Below, piece after piece: positions 45,981 to 54,089 of a stretch of 64,000 nt of DNA. Made by a program: the position numbers and the translations under genes. The stretch covers positions 4,278,001-4,342,000 of the forward strand of contig NZ_JACHMO010000001.1 of the NCBI RefSeq assembly GCF_014205015.1. The letters are read 5' to 3'. The number at the start of each line of letters is the position of its first letter. The stretch's first letter is position 1. Under the pieces are notes generated by a model. The model saw only the letters and a list, made by a program, of their open reading frames with translations, was not told the origin of the DNA and searched no databases. Source of the stretch: Saccharothrix ecbatanensis. Its GTDB lineage: Bacteria; Actinomycetota; Actinomycetes; Mycobacteriales; Pseudonocardiaceae.

Positions 45981-46280
45981 TCAGGCGGTGAAGCGATCCT
46001 CGACGGCATTCGAGGTGAACGTCTTCCACGCGCTGCTTGAGAACACCAACGCCCCAGCCGTGCGGTTCTTCGTGTCACGCACCCCGACCGGCCCATCGGC
46101 GTCACCCGAGACCTCGACGCACGACTGGTTGGGGTCGCTGTACGTGGACTTGCGCCACCCGACCTCAACGCACGATTGGTTGGGATTGCTGTACGTGGAC
46201 TTGCGCCACCCGGTGAGGCCTTTGGCTTCTCGTGGTGACCACCCAGGGATCTGCTGTCCCTGCGGCATTGGGTGGATCAT
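45981..46280 (-). CDS. DUF397 protein with duplicated core motif
   Basis: 99 residues from ATG 46280 after GGAAGGGACG. DUF397 proteins are small partners of adjacent XRE regulators in actinomycetes. The usual single motif W-R-K-S-x-Y-S-N-x-N-x-x-C-V-E-V occurs here twice in tandem, each 17 residues, differing by one residue (Asn/Asp). The rest (VGVRDTKNRTAGALVFSSSAWKTF) is the normal DUF397 end. It lies 35 bp after the XRE/DUF5753 gene on the same strand, the usual operon. Confidence 0.88.
   Translation of the reverse strand: MIHPMPQGQQIPGWSPREAKGLTGWRKSTYSNPNQSCVEVGWRKSTYSDPNQSCVEVSGDADGPVGVRDTKNRTAGALVFSSSAWKTFTSNAVEDRFTA
46111..46212 (-). repeat. In-frame tandem duplication, 2 x 51 bp
   Basis: Copies at 46111-46161 and 46162-46212 differ at about four of 51 bases and encode two copies of the DUF397 core. 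The copies are adjacent with no spacer, which points to a recent duplication. Confidence 0.9.
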
Positions 46281-46315
46281 CGTCCCTTCCTCTCCTCGTT
46301 TGCTGCGTCGGCCGG

Positions 46316-47167
46316 TCACGACGTCAGCAGGAAGGCGCGGGATTGCTCTGGGCCGAGTGCTGCGGCCATCTGGTACTCCCACACCGTGAGGTAGTCGTTC
46401 ACCTCCTCCTGGTTGGACGTGACATGGCCGTCCTTGAGACCTTCCACGTGAACCAGTTCTACGGGAGGGTCGCTGTCGTATCGGAAGATCGTATAGTTGA
46501 ATTCCTGGCCGAGGTAGAAGCCGACGTGCCATGGAACGACCTGTACCTCGACGTTCGGCCGGTCGATGGCGTCGGCGACGGCCTGCTTCTGCTCGCGCTG
46601 GATCGCCGAACTGCCGTCCATGTTGGCCATGCGTTCGAGCGCGGCCTGGTCAATGACGAACCAGAACCGCTGATCGAGGTTGTCCAGGATCGCTTGCCGC
46701 CGCAGCCGGAGACCGGTGGCTCGTTCTACGTCGTCGAGACTCATCGACGGCCTGGCCGCACGGAACAACGAGCGCATGTATGCCTCGGTCTGCAGCAAGC
46801 CGGGGATCGTCATGCTGTTGTGCTGCCACAGGTAGTGCGCGCTGGTCTCCAGGTCGACGACCTCGCGCATCGTGCCGTGGAAGTTGGCTCGCAACGCCTT
46901 ACGTGACGCGCGCTTCTCGCGACCTTGTGCCAGGAGCAGCAGGCGTTCCCTGGTTGGCTCGTCAGGCGCGTAACCCTCGAAGAGCGTTCGGAGGTCCGGC
47001 AACGTGATGCTGCTGTCCCCACGCTCGATGTTACCGATCTTGTTCTGCGTGCAGTCCAGGATCTTGCCCGCCTCGGCCTGGCTCATGCCGCATGCCGCCC
47101 GAAGCGCGGCCAGTTTGCGTCCGATGATCACGTCGGCAACGCGCTTGGGGATCGCGGCGGTGGTCAT
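46316..47167 (-). CDS. XRE-family regulator with DUF5753 domain
   Basis: 283 residues from ATG 47167 with GGAGG before it. The N-terminal HTH is residues 16-70 (GRKLAALRAACGMSQAEAGKILDCTQNKIGNIERG). The DUF5753 ligand-like domain follows (LWQHNSMTIPGLLQTEAYMRSLF, RRQAILD, FWFVIDQAAL). With the DUF397 partner this is the BldB/WhiJ-type pair that modulates development or antibiotic genes in streptomycetes. It diverges from the small conserved genes at 47301, and a GTTTAAAC palindrome (47247-47254) lies in the 133-bp spacer between them. Confidence 0.9.
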   Translation of the reverse strand: MTTAAIPKRVADVIIGRKLAALRAACGMSQAEAGKILDCTQNKIGNIERGDSSITLPDLRTLFEGYAPDEPTRERLLLLAQGREKRASRKALRANFHGTMREVVDLETSAHYLWQHNSMTIPGLLQTEAYMRSLFRAARPSMSLDDVERATGLRLRRQAILDNLDQRFWFVIDQAALERMANMDGSSAIQREQKQAVADAIDRPNVEVQVVPWHVGFYLGQEFNYTIFRYDSDPPVELVHVEGLKDGHVTSNQEEVNDYLTVWEYQMAAALGPEQSRAFLLTS

Positions 47168-47300
47168 CGAGCCTCCGGTTCGAGCGGGTCTCCCTGCCGG
47201 CGGAACGTAGCAGGCATGTTCACCCATAAGGTCGAGTAGCGAACTTGTTTAAACGGGTTTACTGTCATGGTCGAGGTTAACGCATCGGACGGGAGGAACC

Positions 47301-47636
47301 ATGGTGGCGGTTACGCAAGTTACCAGGCCCACGGCAGTAGCCGTCGTCGACACGTGCCAGGCATGGTCCGCTCTCCGACCGGCCAAGTCCGGCGCGTTCC
47401 CTGATGACTTGCCGACGGGCGGTTCCACAGGATGGCCGGTGGTGAAGTGCTGCTCCCCGGCAATGATCCAGTGGACGGCATGGCCGCCCTTGTACCGGTC
47501 GGCGAGCGGGAGGCACCACGGCACGGCCTGCGGCAGGCCGGCCGTGGTGCAACCTGACCCCGCAAACCGGCTGATCGTCCTCGGCGCGATGAACCAAACC
47601 TCGATGCGGTGCGGCACCTCCGAGGGGTGGTCGTGA
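47301..47636 (+). CDS. Small conserved hypothetical protein
   Basis: 111 residues from ATG 47301 with GGGAGGAACC upstream. It has three cysteine-bearing spots (DTCQAWSAL, VKCCSPAM, GTACGRPA) but no clear zinc motif. I do not recognise a family. Its stop overlaps the next start (TGATG), so it belongs to a three-gene operon with 47636 and 47920. Such small genes often stand next to XRE/DUF397 pairs in actinomycetes. Confidence 0.6.
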   Translation: MVAVTQVTRPTAVAVVDTCQAWSALRPAKSGAFPDDLPTGGSTGWPVVKCCSPAMIQWTAWPPLYRSASGRHHGTACGRPAVVQPDPANRLIVLGAMNQTSMRCGTSEGWS

Positions 47637-47923
47637 TGGGCATCCGCGCGTTCCGGTGGCTGCCGTACAACGGGCAACGCCATGCGATCCCCGACACGCT
47701 GGCGGCCAACGACGAAGGCGAGACGTTGTGCGGCGTCGGCGTGACCGTGCCGCACGACCCGCCACCGCGGAGTCCCGACGGCTGTTGGCCGACATGCCAC
47801 GACTGCGATGCGGCCTGGCGCGAGCACGAGGGCATCCCCGTGTTCCCCAGGCCGCGCAATGCCGGCGACAACCGCTCGGCCGCCACCAAGTCGAAGCGCA
47901 CGACCGTCGGAGGACAGCCGTGA
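47636..47923 (+). CDS. Small conserved protein, possible zinc-binding
   Basis: 95 residues from ATG 47636, coupled to the preceding gene. WLPYNGQRHAIP is a pattern I have met in actinobacterial hypothetical proteins beside XRE regulators. ETLCGVGV, then CWPTCHDCDAAWREH gives Cys and His residues that could bind one zinc ion. Function unknown. Confidence 0.65.
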   Translation: MGIRAFRWLPYNGQRHAIPDTLAANDEGETLCGVGVTVPHDPPPRSPDGCWPTCHDCDAAWREHEGIPVFPRPRNAGDNRSAATKSKRTTVGGQP

Positions 47924-48327
47924 GGGTGGCGGGGACCAACAACGTGGTGTTCGCCGCACTCCGCGATCGGCTCCGGTCCGACCTCGACGCGATGTCCGAT
48001 CTCGTCCAGGACGGCGACGACCACACCGCCGCCGTGGTAGCGCGCAGCGAACTTCCCGGACTGATCGCCGGACTGCTCGCCCTGCTCTCCCAGCACACCC
48101 CGGACGCGAACGGCCATTGCAGGCAATGCCGGGCCGGACGTTGGTGGCGCCGGGCACCAATGCCGTGCCGGGCACTCCTGGAGTTCCAACTCGCCCGCGA
48201 CCACGCGCTCACCCACCGACCACGACACCGACTGTCGACAACACGAAGCCGGACCTCCACGACAACCCGCTTCCCGAGATGTCGCCCTCACCGGAGCGGA
48301 CCACCCGACTCCGCCTCCACCACCTGA
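47920..48327 (+). CDS. Small hypothetical protein
   Basis: 135 residues from GTG 47920, overlapping the previous stop by four bases and preceded by GGAGGACAGCC. Helical start (VVFAALRDRLRSDLDAMSDLVQDG), then a cysteine cluster GHCRQCRAGRW...PCRALLEFQL. The last 30 residues are rich in Arg, Ser and Thr and look unstructured; a frameshift near the end cannot be excluded. The 211 bp after it hold no further gene except the 12-codon frame at 48501. Confidence 0.55.
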   Translation: MRVAGTNNVVFAALRDRLRSDLDAMSDLVQDGDDHTAAVVARSELPGLIAGLLALLSQHTPDANGHCRQCRAGRWWRRAPMPCRALLEFQLARDHALTHRPRHRLSTTRSRTSTTTRFPRCRPHRSGPPDSASTT

Positions 48328-48500
48328 TCCACCCGGCCCGGTCCGCACGCCGCTCGCGCACACCCGATCACGCCGCCCCCACGTGACCGATGTGCCCAGA
48401 GCGCCCGACCAGGTCGGTCGCCGGGGCGGCAGGACCCCCGCACCCCCCGCCGCCCCACCCCCTATCGCGCATATCTGTCGACCGCACGGAAAGAGTGACC

Positions 48501-48539
48501 ATGACCGGCACAAGGATCAACCTCGAAGGCGAGGCCTGA
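48501..48539 (+). CDS. 12-residue leader ORF coupled to the XRE gene
   Basis: ATG 48501 follows GGAAAGAGTGACC and encodes MTGTRINLEGEA. Its stop TGA overlaps the ATG of the next gene (TGATG). It may be a translational coupling leader. It could also be chance. Confidence 0.35.
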   Translation: MTGTRINLEGEA

Positions 48540-49084
48540 TGAATCCCCAGCCCACGCTCCAGGCCCGCCTGCTCGGCCACGAACTGCGCCGCATCCGTGA
48601 AGCCTCCGGCCTGACCGTGGCCGAAGTCGCCGCCCACACCGGCCAATCGCCGAGCGACGTCCAGCGACTGGAAGACGGCGTCACCGACGCGCCCGAACCC
48701 GAACCGACCCTCTGGTGCCGCTGGGACACCACCGCCACCAGCGTGATCAACGTGCTGTGCCGCCTCGCCGACCACATCGACATCTACGCACCCCTCGGCA
48801 TCCACCCCGCCCACGAACACCTCGACCCCGACCGCTGCACCGCCTACGTCCTGACCGGCACCACCATCGACCGCACCGACGTCACCATCCGCCACATCAC
48901 CCACGTCGCACACCCCGGCGCCGACCGCCCACTCACCCGCTTCACCCTGCCCAACGGCCCCGCCGTCGTCCTCTACCCCTACCTCCACGGCGCACAGTTC
49001 ACCGAGGAACCAGCCCACCTCACGTCCGCCTACACACTCTTCGAACTGCTCTCCGACACCGCGACCCCTGTGGACGAGCGGTAG
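48539..49084 (+). CDS. XRE-family regulator upstream of lanthipeptide genes
   Basis: 181 residues from ATG 48539 (AGGCGAGGCCTG before it). HTH at residues 8-50: LLGHELRRIREASGLTVAEVAAHTGQSPSDVQRLEDG. The rest is a novel beta-rich part (LADHIDIYAPLGIHP, LTRFTLPNGPAVVLYPYLHG) of unknown role. The frame is open to 48383, but the extra residues are Pro/Arg-rich and unlikely. It precedes a small HTH gene and the lanA operon, so it may control them. Confidence 0.78.
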   Translation: MNPQPTLQARLLGHELRRIREASGLTVAEVAAHTGQSPSDVQRLEDGVTDAPEPEPTLWCRWDTTATSVINVLCRLADHIDIYAPLGIHPAHEHLDPDRCTAYVLTGTTIDRTDVTIRHITHVAHPGADRPLTRFTLPNGPAVVLYPYLHGAQFTEEPAHLTSAYTLFELLSDTATPVDER

Positions 49085-49087
49085 CCG

Positions 49088-49345
49088 TTGCCGAACACGA
49101 TCAAGCTCCGCGCCGACGCCTTCCGGAAGGCGGTACTGCTCGCAGGATTTCGGTCGGACTACGGACTGGCAAAGGCGATGGATGTCAATCGCTCGACGGT
49201 CGCCAGGGTCTTCAACGGCGACCTCCAGCCTGGCGCTGCGTTCATCGCGGGAGCGCTGACCGCTCTGGAGCCGATGGAGTTCCACGACCTGTTCGAGATC
49301 GTCCCTGCCCACAGCGTGAGAACACCGGATGCCAACGACCGGTGA
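49088..49345 (+). CDS. Small HTH (XRE-like) protein
   Basis: 85 residues from TTG 49088. RKAVLLAGFRSDYGLAKAMDVNRSTVARVFNGDLQPGAAFIAG is a compact Cro/C1-type HTH. The C-terminal tail (FHDLFEIVPA) is short. It sits three bases after the previous XRE gene and 190 bp before lanA, and is a second candidate regulator of the cluster. The spacer 49346-49534 shows no other gene. Confidence 0.75.
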   Translation: MPNTIKLRADAFRKAVLLAGFRSDYGLAKAMDVNRSTVARVFNGDLQPGAAFIAGALTALEPMEFHDLFEIVPAHSVRTPDANDR

Positions 49346-49534
49346 ACAACCGACGCGCAGGCTGCGTGCGCCGGCACGAACCTGCGCCACGGAACCAGTT
49401 CACTTCTGCGTTCGACACGGATCGATCGCCTCTCGATCGACCACGCCGACAAACTCCCGGCGAGAAAGCCTTGTCCCCACAACGCTTTCCAAGCCAGGTT
49501 GAGGATGACTCATCCACCCGACGAAAGGATAACC

Positions 49535-49702
49535 ATGTCCGCAACGATCACCATCGAGAGCCCTGCCACGGACGATCCCTTCGCTCTCGACATCCAGGTA
49601 ATCACCGACGCGCCGAACGGCGCGCAGGGAGCATGCACCAACGGAACAGACGACGGCTGCGATCCCACGTGCGCGTCGGCGTGCGTCACCGGCGGGGTGT
49701 GA
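49535..49702 (+). CDS. lanA: Class I lanthipeptide precursor (LanA)
   Basis: 55 residues from ATG 49535 with GAAAGGATAACC before it. The leader contains DPFALDIQVI, a form of the class I FNLD recognition box. The core, after about residue 25, holds four Cys (GACTN, DGCDP, PTCAS, SACVT) and Thr/Ser residues for dehydration, with an Asp-Asp-Gly just before the second Cys. A core Asp next to Gly is the target of PIMT-like LanS_A enzymes such as OlvS_A, and such an enzyme ends this operon. The exact leader cut is not visible and no protease gene is present. ORFs starting upstream at 49499 are less likely. Confidence 0.9.
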   Translation: MSATITIESPATDDPFALDIQVITDAPNGAQGACTNGTDDGCDPTCASACVTGGV

Positions 49703-49793
49703 GACCCGACCGCCAGGTCCTGGCACAGGGGGTCGGGTGCAGTTTGCCCGGCCCTCGGTACCACCTGTCGCTCTGCACGGTCTGGAGGTACCA

Positions 49794-52184
49794 ATGATTT
49801 CCGCTGGTAAGAAGCCGTTGTATCGGCACGCGGGTGTCGCATTGCTGCGGGCCGCAGCGGCCCCGCTGACCGACGCACCCGACTTGTGGCCAGATCTGAC
49901 CGATGTCCGAGGATGTCGGTTATGGCTTGACCGGATGTGGGCCCGGCCCGGCCTGGCCGAGGCCGTGCGCCAGGCCAGCCCGTCGCTGGCCGACCGAGTC
50001 GACGCCATCCGGCTAGGGCAAGCGGTGCCCGAGAAGCAAGTTCGCAGCGCGACCATGTCCGCGATGCGGTATGTGCTGCGCGGTATCGGTCGCCCGACTC
50101 CCTTTGGCTTGTTCGCAGGCGTGGCTCCGGCGGCAGTGGCCGACACTGCCCGCGCGCGGTGGGGCGAGGACCATCGCTCGACCGTGCGGGTGAATACGGA
50201 GTGGCTGGCAGACATCACCGCTCGCGCCGAAGCCGTCCTGGAACTCTTGGAGCGGGTCGAGGTCACCATCAACGACCTCGCCGTGCGGCGTGGCGACCGG
50301 CTCGAAGTCCCACACGGTCCGAACCGTGTGGCGATTCGCCATACCAGCGTGGTCGCGGCCGTTCGGGCAGCGGCATCGACCCCGATCCGGTTCGGCGCGC
50401 TGGTCGACAAGGTCGCCGAGGACTTCACCGCCGACCGGCCGAAGGTCCTCGACACGCTCACCGAGCTCGTGCGGCAGGGCCATCTGGTGACGAACCTGCG
50501 TGCGCCGTTCACGGTCATCGACCCGTTTGCCCACTTGGTCTCGTGCCTGCACGACGCCGACTCTCGGGGCGTGCCCGACATGACCACGCTGCTCGACGGA
50601 CTCGACGCTGTCCTGGCCGAGCTTCGCCATCACAACGACGGTGCCACCCAGCCCGCCGAGCAGCACCTCGTCCGCGCGGCGTTGTTGGACCGCATGAGGC
50701 GGCTGTCCCCGGCGGGTCGCACCCCACTTGCGGCGGACTTGCTGCTGGACTGCGACGTCCGTGTGCCCGACGGCGTCGCGCGGGAGATGGAACTGGCGGC
50801 CTCGGCGTTGCTTCGCACGACCCGGCATCCGACCGGCGACCCCGCCTGGCGGGAGTACCACGCCGAGTTCGTCGACCGGTACGGCACCGGCACGCTGGTG
50901 CCGGTGCTCGACGTCGTCTCTCCGGACGCCGGATTGGGCTACCCGGCCCGCTACGACGGCAGCGTGTTCTCCCCACCTGTTCCGGCGTTCGCGCGGCGAG
51001 ACGAGCGGCTCGCCGCGATGGCATGGCGGGCGATGGCCGACGGCACCCGCGAGATCGTCCTGCGCGACGACGACATCGCGGATCTGATGGGCGAAGACTT
51101 CGACGAGCGGTACATCCCTCCGCACGTGGAACTGTCCGCCCGCGTCCACGCCACCAGCGTATCGGCGGTGGACCGCGGCGATTTCGTCCTCACGGTCGCG
51201 CCCGCCCGGTCGGCCGGAACGTTGACCAGCCGCTTCACCCCGATGGCCACCGGCTCCGGTTTGGCGGACGTCTACCGGGCACTGCCCGCCGCGACCGAGG
51301 GCGCGTTGCGCGCCCAGTTGAGCTTCGGCCCCAAGTACGCGCCGGCCGAGAACGTCTGCCGTGTCCCCGCCTACCTCGACCACGTCATCCCCCTGGGGGA
51401 ACATCGCACGCCGAGCGATCCCGCAAAGCTGATCACAGTCGACGACCTGGCTGTCACCGCGACCCGAGACCGGCTGTACCTGGTCAGCCGATCCCGCCGC
51501 CGGGTGGTCGAACCGCAGGTGTTCCACGCGCTCGCCTTGGACAAGCAGCCGCCGCCGTTGGCGCGGTTCCTGGCCGAGCTGCCGCGCGCGTTCAGCGCGG
51601 CCTGGTACCAGTTCGACTGGGGACCGCACGCGAATCTGCCGACGCTGCCACGGGTGCGTTATCGCCGTACCGTGCTGTCTCCCGCGCAGTGGCGGCTGAA
51701 CGCCACCGACCTGCCGCGGGGGTCCGAGGACGATCGGCAGCAGTTGCTCGACCGCTGGCGGCGATTGTGGGGCTGCCCCGCCGTGGTCGAGCTGCGCGAC
51801 GCGGACCGCACGCTGCGCCTCACGCTCGACGAACCCGCCCACGTCACCCTGCTGCACGCTCACCTCGTTCGGCACGGCCAGGCTGTCCTGTACGAGGCCA
51901 CCCCCACCTCGGACTACGGCTGGATCGACAGCCACGCCCACGAGATCGCGCTGCCGCTGGTCACCACGCGCCCAGCCGCACCGGATCCTGCGCGGGACGT
52001 TGCCCGAGGTGAACAACACCCACGGGCACGTGCCCGGTGCCCCCGACTCGGGCTGGATCAACGCAAAGATCCACACTCACCCAGAGCGAATGGACGAAAT
52101 CCTCACCCGGCACCTACCCGCGCTGCTTGGCGAACTCGATGTCGACCCGTGCTGGTGGTTCCTGCGCTACCACAGCCCTCATGA
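49794..52184 (+). CDS. lanB: LanB lanthipeptide dehydratase, glutamylation domain; frameshifted 3' end
   Basis: ATG 49794 follows GGAGGTACCA. About 730 residues match the N-terminal tRNA-Glu-dependent glutamylation domain of class I LanB: RYVLRGIGRPTPFGLFAGV, RVNTEWLADI, VPVLDVVSPDAGLGYPARY and PRVRYRRTVLSPAQW. Homology ends at about SHAHEIALPLVTTRPAAP (near 51985). The rest of this frame, to 52184, is Arg/Pro-rich nonsense that overlaps the elimination domain read in the +1 frame. A single +1 shift between 51965 and 52000 would restore one full-length LanB. A TTA codon lies at 49920-49922 (residue 43). Sequencing error, real mutation or true split gene cannot be told apart here. Confidence 0.88.
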   Translation: MISAGKKPLYRHAGVALLRAAAAPLTDAPDLWPDLTDVRGCRLWLDRMWARPGLAEAVRQASPSLADRVDAIRLGQAVPEKQVRSATMSAMRYVLRGIGRPTPFGLFAGVAPAAVADTARARWGEDHRSTVRVNTEWLADITARAEAVLELLERVEVTINDLAVRRGDRLEVPHGPNRVAIRHTSVVAAVRAAASTPIRFGALVDKVAEDFTADRPKVLDTLTELVRQGHLVTNLRAPFTVIDPFAHLVSCLHDADSRGVPDMTTLLDGLDAVLAELRHHNDGATQPAEQHLVRAALLDRMRRLSPAGRTPLAADLLLDCDVRVPDGVAREMELAASALLRTTRHPTGDPAWREYHAEFVDRYGTGTLVPVLDVVSPDAGLGYPARYDGSVFSPPVPAFARRDERLAAMAWRAMADGTREIVLRDDDIADLMGEDFDERYIPPHVELSARVHATSVSAVDRGDFVLTVAPARSAGTLTSRFTPMATGSGLADVYRALPAATEGALRAQLSFGPKYAPAENVCRVPAYLDHVIPLGEHRTPSDPAKLITVDDLAVTATRDRLYLVSRSRRRVVEPQVFHALALDKQPPPLARFLAELPRAFSAAWYQFDWGPHANLPTLPRVRYRRTVLSPAQWRLNATDLPRGSEDDRQQLLDRWRRLWGCPAVVELRDADRTLRLTLDEPAHVTLLHAHLVRHGQAVLYEATPTSDYGWIDSHAHEIALPLVTTRPAAPDPARDVARGEQHPRARARCPRLGLDQRKDPHSPRANGRNPHPAPTRAAWRTRCRPVLVVPALPQPS

Positions 52185-52851
52185 GACCGACCACCTCCGG
52201 CTGCGTCTGCGTACTCACCCCGACCGTTACGCTGTGTGCACTAACGCGCTCGGGGAGTGGACGCAGCGGATGCGGCAGGCAGGCGTGGCCGGACGGCTGG
52301 TGCTGGACAGCTACTACCCGGAGGTCGGCCGTTACGGACATGGCGCAGCATTGGCAGCCGCAGAAGACGTCTTCGCCGCCGACTCACGCCTGGTCGCCGC
52401 CGTGCTGCGGGATCTGCCCGCCACGGCGGTGAACCGCACCGCGCTGACCGCAGCCAATATGGTCGGAATCGTCGAAGGCTTCCTCGGTGGCTCCGGTGCA
52501 GCCGACGACTGGCTGACCCGCCGTCCGGCGCGCGCCACTGCCACCATCGACCGCAAGGTGACCGACGAGGCGATCCGACTGGCCACCGACCATGGGGCCC
52601 GGCGCCGACTACAGGGCTGGGCGGAGCCGGTCGAGCGGGCATGGTGGTCTCGCGCCGACGCACTGGCCGCCTACCGTCTGCACCTGCCGTCCGACACGGA
52701 CATCCAGGTCGTTTTGGAATCGCTGCTGCACATGCACCACAACCGTGCCATCGGCATCGACGTCGACAGCGAACACGCGTGCCGCCGCCTGGCCCGGAAC
52801 GCCGCGTTCGCCCGCCGTGCCCGCCGGCCACATGACGACGGTGGCCGATGA
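52000..52851 (+). CDS. LanB C-terminal glutamate-elimination domain (thiopeptide-type bacteriocin biosynthesis domain)
   Basis: 283 residues if read from TTG 52000. The frame is open further upstream, and the residues just before (HRILRGTLPEVNNTHGHVPG) also resemble the LanB interdomain linker. Domain marks: SGWINAKIHTHPERMDEILTRHL, WWFLRYHSPHETDHLRLRLR, LDSYYPEVGRYG, DRKVTDEAIRLATD. It removes glutamate from glutamyl-Ser/Thr to give dehydroalanine/dehydrobutyrine. If not fused to the upstream part it would need an internal start, for which GTG 52012 or ATG 52090 are options. Its stop overlaps the LanC start. Confidence 0.85.
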   Translation: MPEVNNTHGHVPGAPDSGWINAKIHTHPERMDEILTRHLPALLGELDVDPCWWFLRYHSPHETDHLRLRLRTHPDRYAVCTNALGEWTQRMRQAGVAGRLVLDSYYPEVGRYGHGAALAAAEDVFAADSRLVAAVLRDLPATAVNRTALTAANMVGIVEGFLGGSGAADDWLTRRPARATATIDRKVTDEAIRLATDHGARRRLQGWAEPVERAWWSRADALAAYRLHLPSDTDIQVVLESLLHMHHNRAIGIDVDSEHACRRLARNAAFARRARRPHDDGGR

Positions 52852-54089
52852 CCGGGACCGACCTGCCGAGCCCGCCTGCGGTGCCACCGGAGCACGATCC
52901 GTCACCGGAGTGGGGCCAGTCGCTGTCGTTCGGGGCGGCCGGTATCGCGTTGCTGAACGTTGCCGAGGCCCACGCGGGACTCGGCGAGTGGATCAGAGCG
53001 CACCGGTGGGTCGCGGTGATGACCCGCAATCCGGTCTCCGCGAACCCCGACAGCTGCCTGTTCCGGGGCGCTCCTGCGGTCGCATTCGTCCTACGCGCCT
53101 CCGACCGACCCTCCTACGCTGCCGCGATCGACACCCTCGACCACCACATCACCACACTCGTCCGACAGCGCCTCGACGCCGCACACCAGCGCATCAACCA
53201 AGGCCGGCTGCCCCGACTGCGGGAGTTCGACCTGATCAACGGACTTACCGGCCTCGGCACGTACCTGCTTCTCCGGAACGACGACCGCGCGCTCGTGCGG
53301 GACGTGCTGATCTACCTGGTGCGGCTGGCCACCGAGCCGCTGACCGTCGACGGCGAACAACTCCCGGGCTGGTGGACCGACAACGAACCCGCCGACCGTC
53401 GCTCGCCGCTGTGGCCTGGCGGCCACGCGAATCTCGGGATCGCACACGGCATAGCCGGGCCACTGGCGCTGCTCGCCCACGCGATGATCAGCGGCACCAC
53501 CGTGCCGGGTCAGGCCGAAGCGATCGACTCGATCTGTTGCCGACTCGACCGGTGGCGGTGCGGCCCGCCGACCAGCCCGTGGTGGCCCGGCACGGTCCGG
53601 CCGACCGAATGGCGCAGCGACTCCGTCGACCAGCACGGACCACAGCGACCGTCCTGGTGCTACGGAACCCCCGGAATCGCCCGCGCCCAACAACTCGCCG
53701 CCATCGCTTTGGACGACCGAACTCGGCAACGCGCCGCCGAGAACGCGTTGACCGCCTGCGTCACCGACGAGCGGCAGTTGGACCTGCTCGACGACATGTC
53801 CCTCTGCCACGGCTGGGCGGGACTCGTCCACACCGTCCGACGCGCCGCCACCGACGCCGGACCCGACAGCGAACTGGCCGACCAACTCCCCCGGCTGGAC
53901 ACCCGCTTCGGGCATCACCTGCACGACCTCCCACCGGCTACCAACGACGGCCTTCTCGAAGGCACAGCAGGCATTTCCCTCACCCGGCACACGGCCGGCA
54001 TCCCCGCGTTCCGGTGGGACGCGTGCCTGCTCACCGCCTCGCCGACACCACAAACCCCTGGGACAATGGACACGGAAGGAATCGGATGA
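52848..54089 (+). CDS. lanC: LanC lanthionine cyclase
   Basis: 413 residues from ATG 52848, overlapping the LanB stop (ATGA). Seven-helix toroid marks of LanC are visible: SLSFGAAGIALL, DLINGLTGLGTYLL, GHANLGIAHGIAGPLALL, the zinc Cys in RPSWCYGTPGIARA, the Cys-His pair in LCHGWAGLVHTV and the closing LLEGTAGISL. The protein ends with a disordered Thr/Pro tail. It adds Cys thiols to dehydro residues of the LanA core. Its stop overlaps the methyltransferase start. Confidence 0.93.
   Translation: MTGTDLPSPPAVPPEHDPSPEWGQSLSFGAAGIALLNVAEAHAGLGEWIRAHRWVAVMTRNPVSANPDSCLFRGAPAVAFVLRASDRPSYAAAIDTLDHHITTLVRQRLDAAHQRINQGRLPRLREFDLINGLTGLGTYLLLRNDDRALVRDVLIYLVRLATEPLTVDGEQLPGWWTDNEPADRRSPLWPGGHANLGIAHGIAGPLALLAHAMISGTTVPGQAEAIDSICCRLDRWRCGPPTSPWWPGTVRPTEWRSDSVDQHGPQRPSWCYGTPGIARAQQLAAIALDDRTRQRAAENALTACVTDERQLDLLDDMSLCHGWAGLVHTVRRAATDAGPDSELADQLPRLDTRFGHHLHDLPPATNDGLLEGTAGISLTRHTAGIPAFRWDACLLTASPTPQTPGTMDTEGIG

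Noticed and set aside
48383..48538. Earlier GTG start for the XRE regulator
   Set aside because: The added 52 residues are Pro/Arg-rich and unrelated to HTH proteins; ATG 48539 has a better ribosome site and is coupled by TGATG to a short upstream frame.
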